Source: Sulfuricella sp. T08 (GTDB lineage Bacteria > Pseudomonadota > Gammaproteobacteria > Burkholderiales > Sulfuricellaceae). Taken from it: a DNA stretch of 64,000 nt. The DNA lies in the NCBI RefSeq assembly GCF_000971475.1, contig NZ_DF967544.1, positions 24,478 through 88,477 of the forward strand. Reading direction: 5' to 3'. A model generated the notes under the pieces. The model made no database searches, had not been told where the DNA came from, and saw only the letters and a program-made list of their open reading frames with translations. Both the position numbers and the translations under genes were made by a program. Numbering within the stretch: position 1 is the first letter of the stretch; each line of letters opens with the position of its first letter. This document shows positions 51,778 through 61,512 of the stretch, piece after piece.

Positions 51778-54700
51778 CCTTGCCCGAACTTTCCGTCAAA
51801 CGTCACGTGCTGGCGTTCATGTTGTCCGCGGTGCTGGTGCTGTTCGGCTACATCAGCTACCAGCGCATCGGCATGGATCGCTTTCCTCAAATCGAGTTTC
51901 CCGTCGTCTCGATCTCCACTACGCTGAAGGGTGCCAATCCCGATATCGTCGACGCCAGCATCACCAACGTGATCGAGACGTCGATCAACAGCGTACCTGG
52001 CATCGAACACATCCAGTCCACCTCCTCGCCCGGCGTATCGGTGATCAACATCACCTTCGGCCTGGACAAGAAAGTCGATGTCGCCTTCAACGAGGTGCAG
52101 GCCAAGGTCAACCAGGTCTTGCGCCGTTTGCCCAAGGATGCTGATCCCCCCGTCGTCGCCAAGGTCGAGACCAATGCCATGCCTATCATGTGGCTGGCGC
52201 TGCGCGGCGACCGCACCCAGCAGCAACTCAACCAGTACGCCGTCAACGTCATCAAGAAGCGTCTGGAAACCATCGACGGCGTCGGCGAGGTGCGGTTGGG
52301 CGGTCGGCGCGACCGCACCATCCGGGTCAACCTGTTGCCGGCGAAGATGACCGCGTTCAAGGTCACCGCTCAGGATATCAACACCGCCTTTGCCAACGAG
52401 CATGTCCAGCTCGCTGGCGGTTTTCTGGTGGGCCAGAAAACCGAAAATCTGATCAAACTCGACCTGGAATTCCACCGCCTCGACGACCTGGAAAAAATGA
52501 TCGTCGCCTACCGCGATGGCTCACCGGTGCGTCTCCGCGATATCGCCGAAGTCGAGGACGGCCTGGCCGATTACCGTCAGCTCGCGCGCTTCATGGGCAA
52601 AACCACTATCGGCCTGGGCATCGTCAAGGTCACCAACACCAACACCGTAGCGATTGTCGACGCAATCAAGAAACGCCTGGAAACCGAGATCATCCCGCAA
52701 CTGCCGCCGGGCATGACACTAAACGTCGTCTCCAACGATGCAATTTTCATCAACGAGATCGTCAATTCCCTGAAAGAACATCTGCTCGAAGGCACGCTGC
52801 TGGCCTCGCTGATCGTCTGGCTGTTCCTGCGCAGCATGCGCTCCACACTGATCATCGCCACAGCCATTCCGGTATCGCTGATGGGCGCGGTGGCGGTGAT
52901 CTACTTCTTCGGCTACACCCTCAATTCGCTCACCATGCTCGCCCTGCTGCTGCTGATCGGCGTGGTGGTCGATGATGCCATCGTGGTGCTGGAAAACATC
53001 TTTCGCCACCGCGAGGAAATCGACGCCGACCCGGTCACCGCTGCGGTCAACGGCAGCCACGAAGTGATGTTCGCGGTGATCGCGGCGACGCTGTCGCTGG
53101 TGTCGATTTTCGCGCCGGTGATCTTTATGGGTGGCATCATCGGCCAGTTCTTCAAATCCTTCGCGGTAGTGGTGACCTTCGGCGTGCTGGTGTCCCTGTT
53201 CGTATCGCTCACCCTGACGCCGATGTTGTGCTCGCGCTACCTCAAGGTGGGAAAGCAGCACGGACGCGTGTATTACATCCTGGATCGCTTCTTTCACGGC
53301 ATGGACAGCCTGTACCGTTATTTGCTCGACAAGGCGCTACGCCACCGCTGGAAGGTGGTTGCGTTGACCCTGGCGACCGTCGTGGCGAGCAGCTATTTTT
53401 TCATCAACGTGGGCAAAACTTTCGTCCCTGAAGAGGATGAAGGCCGCTTCCTGATAAACCTGCGTACCCCGCTCGGCTCCAGCATCGAATACACCGACAG
53501 CCGTTTACGCATGGTCGAGAAGCTGCTGTTCAGCCACAAGGAAATCGTCACCGAGTTTGCCCTGATCGGCCTCGGCAATGCGGGACAGGTCAATCAGGGG
53601 ATGGTGGTGGTGCGCATGGCGCCGCGCGGAGAGCGGAAAATCAAGCAGCAGGACGTCATCCCCGTGATTCGCAAGGAGCTGGCGCAAATCCCCGGTGCAC
53701 GCGCTTTCGCCGCACCCTATCCGATGGTCGGCGGCCAGCGAGGCGAGCCCTTGCAGTTCGTGATCAACGGCCCCAATCTCGACGAAGTAGGACGCTTGGC
53801 CAAGTCGTTGCAGCAAACTCTGTCGGCGGATCCCGGCTTGGGACGCATGGACCTCGATTTGCAGCTCGACCTGCCGCAACTCGTCCTCGATCCCGATCGC
53901 ACCCGGATTGCTTCTGCGGGGCTGACGACCCAGGACGTGGCGCTTGCACTCAACCTGCTCTCCGGCGGCGTAGACATTGCCAAATTCAATGACATGCCGG
54001 GAGATGGTCAGCGCTACGATATCCGGGTCAAGGCCAAGGACGGCGAATTCAGGCAGCCTTCCGATCTGAACAAGGTTTACCTGCGTTCCCGCGATGGGTC
54101 GCTGGTGCGTCTCGACACTGTGGCGAACGTGAAGCAGACGCTGGGACCCGCAGTGATCGGCCGCTTCGACCTGCAATATGCCGCCACCTTTTACGGTTCA
54201 CCGACGATCCCGCTCGGCGATGCTGTAAACAAAGTAAAAGCCGCCACTGCGGAAATCCTGCCGATGGGCTATACCGTAAAAATGATCGGTCAGGCGGAAG
54301 AATTCGGCAAGACCATGCAGAACATGATTTTCGCCTTTTCCCTGGCGATGGTCCTGCTGTACATGGTGCTGGCAAGCCAGTTCAACTCCTTCATCCAGCC
54401 CTTCATCATCATGGTGGCGCAGCCGCTGGCCATTATCGGCGGGGTGATGGCCTTGTGGCTGTTCAACCACACCCTCAACATCTACTCGATGATCGGCCTG
54501 GTGCTGTTGATTGGCCTGGTGGCGAAGAACTCGATCCTGCTGGTGGATCTTACCAACCAGCGGCGCACAGAAGGAAAGGGCATCGACGAAGCGCTTTCCG
54601 ATGCCTGTCCGATCCGGATGCGGCCCGTGCTGATGACCTCGATGACAGTGATCCTGGCGCTGTTGCCGGCAGCACTGGGCTTGGGGGCCGGCGCGGAAAC

Positions 54701-54842
54701 CAACGGTCCGCTGGCGGTGGCGGTGATCGGCGGCATGATTACCTCGACCCTGCTCACTCTGGTGGTGGTACCGGCGGTGTATTCTCTAGTGGAAAACGCT
54801 CTTGAGCGCTTCCGCGCGAAAGCGCGTTTCAGTGAAGGGTAA
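51774..54842 (+). CDS. RND-family efflux transporter (AcrB/MexF type)
   Basis: This 1,022-residue inner-membrane proton antiporter has twelve TM segments and two large periplasmic loops. The start MTLPELSVKRHVLAFMLSAV, the TM4 motif LLIGVVVDDAIVVLENIFRH containing the proton-relay Asp pair, and the second-half GLVLLIGLVAKNSILLVDL are characteristic of the HAE1 group. The substrate is unknown, and drugs or organic compounds are the usual choice. With the adaptor and TetR it forms an efflux operon lacking its own outer-membrane factor gene. Confidence 0.95.
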   Translation: MTLPELSVKRHVLAFMLSAVLVLFGYISYQRIGMDRFPQIEFPVVSISTTLKGANPDIVDASITNVIETSINSVPGIEHIQSTSSPGVSVINITFGLDKKVDVAFNEVQAKVNQVLRRLPKDADPPVVAKVETNAMPIMWLALRGDRTQQQLNQYAVNVIKKRLETIDGVGEVRLGGRRDRTIRVNLLPAKMTAFKVTAQDINTAFANEHVQLAGGFLVGQKTENLIKLDLEFHRLDDLEKMIVAYRDGSPVRLRDIAEVEDGLADYRQLARFMGKTTIGLGIVKVTNTNTVAIVDAIKKRLETEIIPQLPPGMTLNVVSNDAIFINEIVNSLKEHLLEGTLLASLIVWLFLRSMRSTLIIATAIPVSLMGAVAVIYFFGYTLNSLTMLALLLLIGVVVDDAIVVLENIFRHREEIDADPVTAAVNGSHEVMFAVIAATLSLVSIFAPVIFMGGIIGQFFKSFAVVVTFGVLVSLFVSLTLTPMLCSRYLKVGKQHGRVYYILDRFFHGMDSLYRYLLDKALRHRWKVVALTLATVVASSYFFINVGKTFVPEEDEGRFLINLRTPLGSSIEYTDSRLRMVEKLLFSHKEIVTEFALIGLGNAGQVNQGMVVVRMAPRGERKIKQQDVIPVIRKELAQIPGARAFAAPYPMVGGQRGEPLQFVINGPNLDEVGRLAKSLQQTLSADPGLGRMDLDLQLDLPQLVLDPDRTRIASAGLTTQDVALALNLLSGGVDIAKFNDMPGDGQRYDIRVKAKDGEFRQPSDLNKVYLRSRDGSLVRLDTVANVKQTLGPAVIGRFDLQYAATFYGSPTIPLGDAVNKVKAATAEILPMGYTVKMIGQAEEFGKTMQNMIFAFSLAMVLLYMVLASQFNSFIQPFIIMVAQPLAIIGGVMALWLFNHTLNIYSMIGLVLLIGLVAKNSILLVDLTNQRRTEGKGIDEALSDACPIRMRPVLMTSMTVILALLPAALGLGAGAETNGPLAVAVIGGMITSTLLTLVVVPAVYSLVENALERFRAKARFSEG

Positions 54843-54920
54843 CCTTCAGGTTGGCTGGAACTAAAACGGCCTGCTGCGCTGGCAAACCAGGCGTGCCCGG
54901 CACCCTCGTATGAAGGCAGA

Positions 54921-55886
54921 ATGATTATGCGTAAATACGGCAAGTTAAGGCAATTAGGACTGCTGTTCGCGGCAGCCGGGCTTGCCGGCTGTTCGCACGA
55001 ATCAGCGCAGATTTACCAAGGCTATGCCGAGGGGGAATTTGTGCGCGTGGCAGCACCTTACGCCGGGTCCCTGACGACACTGAACGTGCAGCGCGGCGCG
55101 CAGATCGAAGCTGGCACGCCCCTGTTCGCGCTGGAGCAGGACAATGAAAAGGCGGCGCGCGACGAGGCGACACAAGGATTGAAGCGTACCGAGGCGCAAC
55201 TGGAAAACCTGAAGAAGGGCAAACGCCCCGCCGAACTGGACGCCATCGTCGCCCAGCGAGAGCAAGCGCGGGCTGCCATGAAGCTGTCAGAAGATGACTT
55301 TGCGCGCGACGAGAAACTCGCGAAAGCGGGGTTCATTTCCAGCCAAAAACTGGATGCCGGCCGTACTGCGCTGAAGCGCGACCGCGAACATCTAAAAGAG
55401 CTGGAAGCTCAGCTTGCTACCGCCAAACTGGCGGCGCGGGCCGATGAAATTCACGCCGCGGAAGCGGCGGTGGCGGCATCCCGCGCAACCCTTATCCGCG
55501 CTGACTGGTCGCTCGCCCAGAAGAGCGTGGCAGCGCCGGTTGCCGGCCTGGTGCAGGATACGCTTTACGTCCAGGGCGAGTGGGTGCCCGCCGGCAGCCC
55601 GGTGGTGTCGCTGCTGCCGCCGCAAAACATCAAGGTGCGCTTCTTCGTGCCGGAAACCCGGATCGGCGCTTTGAAAACCGGGCAGGCCGTCACGCTGTCC
55701 TGCGACGGCTGCGCCGCGCCGATTTCCGCCGCGATCAGCTACATCTCTCCGCAGGCCGAATACACCCCACCGGTAATTTACAGCCGGGAAAACCGCGGCA
55801 AGCTGGTGTTCCTGGTCGAAGCGCGCCCAGCCTCGATCAATGCCGCAAAACTTCGCCCCGGCCAGCCGATGGACGTCAGGCTTTAG
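54921..55886 (+). CDS. HlyD-family secretion lipoprotein (YbhG-like)
   Basis: This 321-residue periplasmic adaptor has a lipobox at LAGC (about residue 24). A lipoyl segment (VRVAAPYAGSLTTLNVQRGA) flanks a long coiled coil (about 80-185), with a second lipoyl part (APVAGLVQDTLYVQGEWV). Alternative starts are 54921 and 54927. It comes directly before an ABC ATPase and an ABC-2 permease, matching the YbhG-YbhF-YbhS/R exporter layout. Confidence 0.88.
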   Translation: MIMRKYGKLRQLGLLFAAAGLAGCSHESAQIYQGYAEGEFVRVAAPYAGSLTTLNVQRGAQIEAGTPLFALEQDNEKAARDEATQGLKRTEAQLENLKKGKRPAELDAIVAQREQARAAMKLSEDDFARDEKLAKAGFISSQKLDAGRTALKRDREHLKELEAQLATAKLAARADEIHAAEAAVAASRATLIRADWSLAQKSVAAPVAGLVQDTLYVQGEWVPAGSPVVSLLPPQNIKVRFFVPETRIGALKTGQAVTLSCDGCAAPISAAISYISPQAEYTPPVIYSRENRGKLVFLVEARPASINAAKLRPGQPMDVRL

Positions 55887-55890
55887 CTCC

Positions 55891-56817
55891 ATGAATAATG
55901 CCACGCTGGCCATCGACGTCACCGGGCTGGTCAAGCGCTTTGGCGATCTGGTGGCGGTGAACAATCTTGCCCTGCAGGTGCGGCGCGGCGAAATCTACGG
56001 CTTCCTCGGCCCCAACGGTAGCGGCAAGACCACCACCATCCGCATGCTGTGCGGCCTGCTTACGCCTGACGGCGGGAGCGGCACCTGCCTGGGCTACGAC
56101 GTGATCCGCGAAACACGCCAGATCAAGCGCCAGGTCGGTTACATGACGCAGCGTTTCAGCCTCTACGAAGACCTCACCATCCGCGAGAACCTGGATTTCA
56201 CCGCCCGCATCTACGGCATGGACAACCGCAACGAGGCGGTGGAGCGGTCGCTGGAACGGCTCGGCCTGGCCGACCGCCAGAAGCAGCTGGCGGGCACCCT
56301 GTCCGGTGGCTGGAAACAGCGGCTGGCGCTGGCCGCCTGCATGCTGCACGAACCGCAGCTGCTGCTTCTCGACGAGCCCACCGCCGGGGTGGATCCCAAG
56401 GCGCGGCGGGATTTCTGGGACGAAATTCACCGTCTTGCCGGGGAGGGCATCACCGTGCTGGTGAGCACGCACTACATGGACGAGGCGGAGCGTTGCCACC
56501 GCCTCGCCTATATCGCCTACGGCCATTTGCTGGCCCAGGGCACGGTAGCGGAGGTGGTGGAAAATTCCGGCATCGTCACCTGGATGGTGGAATGTTCTGA
56601 CGTTTACGTGCTGGGCGCGCAACTGCGCGGGCTACCGGGAATCAGCCAGGTGGTGCCTTTCGGCAACGCCCTCCACGTGAGCGGCACCGACAAGGACCTG
56701 CTGGAACAATCCATTTCGCCCTTCCGGGAACAACCCGGATGCCGCTGGGCACCGATTCAGCCGGGACTGGAGGATGTCTTCATCCAGATGATGGAAGGGG
56801 CCAAACCCAATGTCTGA
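55891..56817 (+). CDS. ABC-2 exporter ATPase (YbhF/DrrA-like)
   Basis: This single 308-residue ATPase domain has Walker A GPNGSGKTT, the variant signature LSGGWKQR, Walker B LLLLDEPTAGVDP and the switch motif STHYMDEAERC. E. coli YbhF carries two such domains in tandem, and here there is one. The start at 55891 is 4 bp after the adaptor stop. The gene overlaps the permease start by 8 bp. Confidence 0.92.
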   Translation: MNNATLAIDVTGLVKRFGDLVAVNNLALQVRRGEIYGFLGPNGSGKTTTIRMLCGLLTPDGGSGTCLGYDVIRETRQIKRQVGYMTQRFSLYEDLTIRENLDFTARIYGMDNRNEAVERSLERLGLADRQKQLAGTLSGGWKQRLALAACMLHEPQLLLLDEPTAGVDPKARRDFWDEIHRLAGEGITVLVSTHYMDEAERCHRLAYIAYGHLLAQGTVAEVVENSGIVTWMVECSDVYVLGAQLRGLPGISQVVPFGNALHVSGTDKDLLEQSISPFREQPGCRWAPIQPGLEDVFIQMMEGAKPNV

Positions 56818-57945
56818 GCGCTTCGTATGGCACCGCTTCCTGGCCGTGGTCAACAAGGAATTCATCCAGATGCGGCGCGACCGTCTGACCTTTGCCATGA
56901 TGGTCGGCATCCCGATGATCCAGTTGATTCTGTTCGGCTTCGCCATCAACGCCGATCCCAAAGAGCTGCCCACGGCGGTGCTGGTGGCGGACCACAGCGA
57001 GTTTTCGCGCAGCTTTGTGCGCGCCCTGGAAAACAGCGGCTATTTCAAGGTGACCGCGCAGCCGCGCAACGAGGCCGAGGCCGAGCGGCTGATCGCGAGG
57101 GCGACGCCCAGTTCGTGGTGAGTATCCCGGAAAATTTCGCGCGCAAGCTGGTGCGTGGCGAGCACCCGTCTATCCTGGTCGAAGCTGACGCCACCGACCC
57201 CACCGCCGTCGGCAACGCAGTGGGCGCGCTGAGCCAGCTGGCCCAGACCGCCCTCAATCGCGACCTGCAAGGCGCGCTACAGCCGCTGCAAGGCAAGCCC
57301 GCGCCGTTCGACGTGCAAATCCACCGCCGCTACAACCCGGAAGGCATCACCCAGTACAACATCGTGCCGGGCCTGATGGGCGTAATCCTGACCATGACCA
57401 TGATCATGCAGACCGGCCTCGCCATGACCCGCGAGCGCGAGCGCGGCACCATGGAAAACCTGCTCGCCACGCCGGTGCGACCATTCGAGGTGATGGCCGG
57501 GAAAATCGTGCCCTACATCATGGTCGGCTACATCCAGGTGACACTGATCCTGCTGGCGGCGCGGCTGATCTTCGGCGTGCCGATCCTCGGCAGCGTCGTG
57601 CTGCTTTATATCGTGGTACTCGCCTTCATCGCCGCCAACCTGGCGGTCGGCCTGATGTTTTCCACCGTGGCAAAGAACCAGATGCAGGCGATGCAGATGA
57701 CCTTCTTTTTCTTCCTGCCGTCGATGCTGCTGTCCGGCTTCATGTTCCCGTTCCGCGGCATGCCGGAATGGGCGCAGAACGTCGGCAGCCTGCTGCCTTT
57801 GACCCATTTTTTGCGCATGGTGCGAGGCATCCTGCTGAAGGGCAACGGCCTGATGGAAACCCTGCCGCACCTGTGGCCGATCGGCCTGTTCCTGCTAACG
57901 GTGGTGGCGATAGGACTGAAGCGCTACCGCAAGACGCTGGACTAG
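56810..57945 (+). pseudogene. ABC-2 permease (YbhS/YbhR-like) broken by a frameshift
   Basis: Frame one (56810-57121) encodes the N-terminus (SERFVWHRFLAVVNKEFIQM) and ends prematurely at TGA. From about 57098 a second frame continues with GDAQFVVSIPENFARKLV and the remaining helices (about 270 residues), ending at 57945. Restoring one G in the AGGGC run near 57098-57101 would give LIARGDAQFVVSIP and a normal permease of about 378 residues. It is either a real -1 mutation or a sequencing error at a short G run. If real, the adaptor and ATPase have lost their partner, because no second permease gene follows. Confidence 0.85.
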
Positions 57946-58024
57946 TTCTTTTGGCTTAAATAAAGCACCCACATCCGCGCCAAACGATGGTAGCCTAGAT
58001 TCATCATAATTTTTCGCGCCAACC

Positions 58025-59071
58025 ATGGATGTCGTGCTGATTCTGGCTATCGCCGCGGTGGTGATAGTGCTCTTGTTCGATTACACCAACGGCTTTCACG
58101 ACGCCGCCAATATCGTCGCCACGGTGATCGCCTCGCGCGCCATGACCCCGGTGCAGGCGGTGGTGATCGTCGGTTTTTTCGAATTCCTCGGCCCGCTGCT
58201 GGGCGGCACGGCGGTCGCCAACACCATCGGCAACTTCATCACCCTGGGCGACCTGAAAGCCACGGTATCGCTAACCATCATCCTGTGCGGACTGGTGGGA
58301 GCCATCGTCTGGAATCTGCTGACCTGGTGGCGAGGCATTCCTTCCTCTTCCTCGCACGCCTTGGTGGGCGGCCTCGCCGGCGCGGTGGTGGTGGCCGTCG
58401 GCGCCGATCATGTCGCATGGGGCTTCGAGGAACTGCTGCTGCACGGCCACTTTACTGGTGTGACCAAGGTGCTGCTGGCCTTGGTGCTGTCGCCGCTGAT
58501 CGGCTTCTGGGCGGGTTTCTTCCTGCACCGCCTGATGCTGTTCCTGCTGCGCGGCGCGAGCCCCACGATCAATCGCAGCTTGCGCCGCGTCCAGTTCCTC
58601 ACTGCCGCCGGCCTGGCTTTTTCCCACGGCGCCAACGACGCGCAGAAAAGCATGGGCATCCTCACTCTGGTGCTGCTTCTGGGCGGCTTCATCCACGAGT
58701 TCGCCGTGCCATTCTGGGTGATGCTGGCCTGCGCCACGTCGATCACGCTGGGCATCATGTCCGGCGGCTGGCGCATCGTGCGCACCCTGGGTTTCGCCAT
58801 CTACAAGGTGCGGCCGCTACATGCGCTGGATTCCCAGCTCACCTCGGCGGGATTGATTTTCGCCGCCTCTCTGGTCGGCGCGCCGGTTTCCACCACCCAT
58901 GTCGTCGCCACCTCGATTATGGGGATCGGCGCCTCGGAGCGCCCCAAGGCGGTGCGTTGGGCGAAAGCGAAAGAGATTTCCATAACCTGGCTGATCACCA
59001 TCCCCGGTGCGGCAATAGTGGCGATCGCATGTTATTTCATCGTGCAACTGACAATGAACTCGATAGGATAA
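58025..59071 (+). CDS. pit: Inorganic phosphate transporter (PiT family)
   Basis: This 348-residue permease has about ten TM segments and both PiT signatures: DYTNGFHDAANIVATVI in the first half and FSHGANDAQKSMGILTL in the second. It probably takes up phosphate (or metal-phosphate) with protons or sodium. It is followed after 3 bp by a DUF47/PhoU-like gene, a very common pairing. Confidence 0.93.
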   Translation: MDVVLILAIAAVVIVLLFDYTNGFHDAANIVATVIASRAMTPVQAVVIVGFFEFLGPLLGGTAVANTIGNFITLGDLKATVSLTIILCGLVGAIVWNLLTWWRGIPSSSSHALVGGLAGAVVVAVGADHVAWGFEELLLHGHFTGVTKVLLALVLSPLIGFWAGFFLHRLMLFLLRGASPTINRSLRRVQFLTAAGLAFSHGANDAQKSMGILTLVLLLGGFIHEFAVPFWVMLACATSITLGIMSGGWRIVRTLGFAIYKVRPLHALDSQLTSAGLIFAASLVGAPVSTTHVVATSIMGIGASERPKAVRWAKAKEISITWLITIPGAAIVAIACYFIVQLTMNSIG

Positions 59072-59074
59072 GCC

Positions 59075-59716
59075 ATGAGCGAACCATCCAAATCCCTCCT
59101 CTCAGCGCTCTACAATCGCGTGTTTCCGAAAACGCCCAACTTCTTCAAGTTGCTGACTGAGCAATGCGAGATGGTCAGCCTTTCGGTGGATGATCTGGTT
59201 GAATTCATGAAAACCGGTGACGAAACCCTGGGGAAAAAAATCAAGCAGGATGAGCATGAAGCCGACCTCATCAAAATGCGCAACCTCCATGCCCTGAACG
59301 AAGCCTTCTCCACCCCGATCGACCGGGAGGACATTTACCGGGCGATCGCCGACCTCGACCGGATCGTGACCTACTGCAAAACCACCGTCAGTGAAATGGA
59401 CGTACTTGGGGTGACGCCGGACACATTTATCGTCGAGAAGTCCAAGCTGCTGCAGGAAGGCGTAGACGCCCTAGTCGCGGGATTCGGCAAGCTGGGTAGC
59501 ACCCCCCTGACGGCAGCGGACGATGCCGATATAGCGCGCAAGGCGCAGCGGCGGGTCGAAAGGCTGTATCGCATCGCCCTCGCCGAATTATTCAAGGGCG
59601 ACGACTACATCAACATGTTCAAGCGCCGCGAAATCTATCGCCACCTCTCCAATGCCGCTCACAACATGGCGCATTGTGCCAATACTCTGCACGATATCGT
59701 GGTGAAGATTTGTTAG
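59075..59716 (+). CDS. DUF47 (PhoU-like) phosphate-transport accessory protein
   Basis: This 213-residue helical protein of the DUF47/YkaA family is cytoplasmic and resembles PhoU. It is usually encoded with a PiT transporter, as here, and is thought to regulate it. Conserved parts are KQDEHEADLIKMRNLHALNEA and the C-terminal SNAAHNMAHCANTLHDIVVK. It converges with the anti-sigma gene, with a 4-bp overlap of the 3' ends. Confidence 0.9.
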   Translation: MSEPSKSLLSALYNRVFPKTPNFFKLLTEQCEMVSLSVDDLVEFMKTGDETLGKKIKQDEHEADLIKMRNLHALNEAFSTPIDREDIYRAIADLDRIVTYCKTTVSEMDVLGVTPDTFIVEKSKLLQEGVDALVAGFGKLGSTPLTAADDADIARKAQRRVERLYRIALAELFKGDDYINMFKRREIYRHLSNAAHNMAHCANTLHDIVVKIC

Positions 59717-60480
59717 GGATTAAGCTGGTGGTAAACGGCTTGTGCCACCTTGAGCAGCTCGGACTTTTCAAGGTCGCCGGATAGCGCATAGCCGAGCGGC
59801 CCATCGATCCAGTAAAACACCCCGATGTTGTTTTCACGGGCATAACGAAATGCGGTTTCCCGGCTGCCGCCGCCATCCGTCCGCACGTACAGGGTGAGGC
59901 GCTGGCCGCGCCCATCCTGGTACATGAACTGCGCCGCCGGGCCGCTGCTGCCGGGCAATAGCCGGCCGCCGACCAGTTCATAGCCGGCCTCGCTCAAGTG
60001 AGGCGCCTTGACTGAAACGCCCAGCCGTTTCGACAGCCAGGCCACCAGGTGGGCTTCCTGCTCTGCGCCCACTTCGACCGGGTGGCGCACTTCCGGGGTG
60101 TATACCACATGAGCCACAGCCGCCTGACGGACAAAGGCCATGGTGGTGCCGGAACGCACATCCTGCGTGCCATGCAGGAACCAGCCGAGCGTGCCGCCGA
60201 TGGCCAGCCACGCCACTACCGCAGCATGGCGCAGCAAGGGCATGCTTAGCCAGGAAGCCGGCTCCGGCCTTTGCAGGCGTGGCGGCACCGACTCGTCCAG
60301 CACTGGATCGAACAGGGCGTGCAAGGCCTCGTTCTGGCGGCGGTAATCCTCTACCCGGCCGGCCTCGGCAGGATGGTTCGCCAGCCAGGCGCCTACTTCC
60401 GCACGACGCGGTTCATCCAGCTGATCATCGGCATAGGCCTGCAATTCGTCCTCGTTCACAGTCTGCATCGGCTCGCTCAT
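59713..60480 (-). CDS. Anti-sigma factor (transmembrane, no zinc motif)
   Basis: This 255-residue protein has an N-terminal cytoplasmic anti-sigma helix bundle (about 8-60: DELQAYADDQLDEPRRAEVG), one TM segment (about 83-103) and a periplasmic domain (about 105-255). The His-x3-Cys-x2-Cys zinc motif of ZAS proteins is absent. Its gene overlaps the sigma-factor stop by 4 bp, so the two are coupled. By analogy it holds the sigma factor inactive until a periplasmic signal arrives. Confidence 0.85.
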   Translation of the reverse strand: MSEPMQTVNEDELQAYADDQLDEPRRAEVGAWLANHPAEAGRVEDYRRQNEALHALFDPVLDESVPPRLQRPEPASWLSMPLLRHAAVVAWLAIGGTLGWFLHGTQDVRSGTTMAFVRQAAVAHVVYTPEVRHPVEVGAEQEAHLVAWLSKRLGVSVKAPHLSEAGYELVGGRLLPGSSGPAAQFMYQDGRGQRLTLYVRTDGGGSRETAFRYARENNIGVFYWIDGPLGYALSGDLEKSELLKVAQAVYHQLNP

Positions 60481-60986
60481 TTCACCACCCTCAAAGCCGG
60501 TACGGCGCCGCCCGCCATGATCTGGCGCAGGCGCTCGCGTCCGCGCGACAGGCGCGACATCACCGTTCCCAGCGGCACATCCAGTATTTTCGCCACTTCT
60601 TCGTAACGCATTTCCTCCAGCCCGACCAGCAGCAAGACTTCGCGCTGATCTTGCGACAGGCAGCCGAGTGCCGCATGCACATCCCGGACCTGGAGCCCGT
60701 CTTCCTGGTCGGCGCGCACCGGCACATTCAGCGCATCTTCCTCCAGCGGCAACAGCATGGGCGCAGCACTACTCTTCCTGATGCCATTCACATACACATT
60801 GTGCATGATGGAAAATAGCCAGGCGCGTAGATCGCTGCCACGCCGCCACAAATGAAACTTGCCCCAGGCGCGTTCGAGCGTGTCCTGCACCAAGTCGTCG
60901 GCACGCGTACGATCTCCTGCCAGCGCCCGGGCATAGCGGCGCAGGCGGGGGATGTGCTCCTCGATCAGGCGGTCAAATTTTTCCAC
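60477..60986 (-). CDS. ECF-family RNA polymerase sigma factor
   Basis: This 169-residue sigma factor has region 2 (ADDLVQDTLERAWGKFHLWR and LRAWLFSIMHNVYVN) and region 4 (LSQDQREVLLLVGLEEMRYE with EVAKILDVPLGTVMSRLSRG). It lies 6 bp after a secreted NTF2-like gene and overlaps its anti-sigma gene. A candidate autoregulated promoter is seen upstream of the first gene. Confidence 0.93.
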   Translation of the reverse strand: MEKFDRLIEEHIPRLRRYARALAGDRTRADDLVQDTLERAWGKFHLWRRGSDLRAWLFSIMHNVYVNGIRKSSAAPMLLPLEEDALNVPVRADQEDGLQVRDVHAALGCLSQDQREVLLLVGLEEMRYEEVAKILDVPLGTVMSRLSRGRERLRQIMAGGAVPALRVVK

Positions 60987-60992
60987 AAAGAC

Positions 60993-61421
60993 TTAGTAGC
61001 CCAGCGCGAGTTTCGGGTCAATCTGCCACACTTCATTCACCAGTTTGCCTTCGCGGTAAACCAGCACGTAGCGTACCTTGATTGCGGCCTTGCCCTTGAA
61101 TTCGACATTGGCAGTGACGGTGCTGCCCTTGGGATTGGCGCTTTCTTCCAGCTTTGCCACGGTCACTTCGAGTGGTGCGTTGGCCTTGGCGAACTTGCTC
61201 CAGGTTTCACGGATCTTGTCACTGCCGGCATAAGCGCCGTCGAGCGGACCGCCCACCCATTGCAGGCTGGCGTTGTCGGAATAACCCTGCATGATCTGCT
61301 CGACATTGCCGGCGGCGATCGCCTTGAAGTGCGCGCTGGCGTCGTCTGCCGGGCCGGCGAAACTAGAGGCGGAAAGGGAAAACAGAACCGCGGCGGCGAA
61401 TGAATGGACTTTCTTGTTCAT
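60993..61421 (-). CDS. Secreted NTF2/SnoaL-like protein
   Basis: This 142-residue protein has a signal peptide (MNKKVHSFAAAVLFSLSASSFA) and an NTF2-like domain (HFKAIAAGNVEQIMQGYSDN, then YVLVYREGKLVNEVWQID). It is the first gene of the ECF sigma operon, so it is a likely target and perhaps the periplasmic effector or sensor of that system. No catalytic residues can be named. Confidence 0.82.
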   Translation of the reverse strand: MNKKVHSFAAAVLFSLSASSFAGPADDASAHFKAIAAGNVEQIMQGYSDNASLQWVGGPLDGAYAGSDKIRETWSKFAKANAPLEVTVAKLEESANPKGSTVTANVEFKGKAAIKVRYVLVYREGKLVNEVWQIDPKLALGY

Positions 61422-61464
61422 GATTTGCTCCTGTTGAATAAATTTAAGGGGGATTACACTTGGG

Positions 61465-61493
61465 TAAACACCCTGGCCCAGCGATTTATTCCC
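61465..61493 (-). promoter_or_regulatory. Candidate ECF sigma promoter
   Basis: Read leftward, GGGAATAAA (61493-61485) and GTTTA (61469-61465) are separated by 15 bp, about 45 bp upstream of the NTF2-like gene. The GGAAT-type -35 element resembles those of several ECF groups. This would make the operon self-activating. The assignment rests on pattern only. Confidence 0.4.
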
Positions 61494-61512
61494 GGCACAG
61501 AAAAATTATTTT

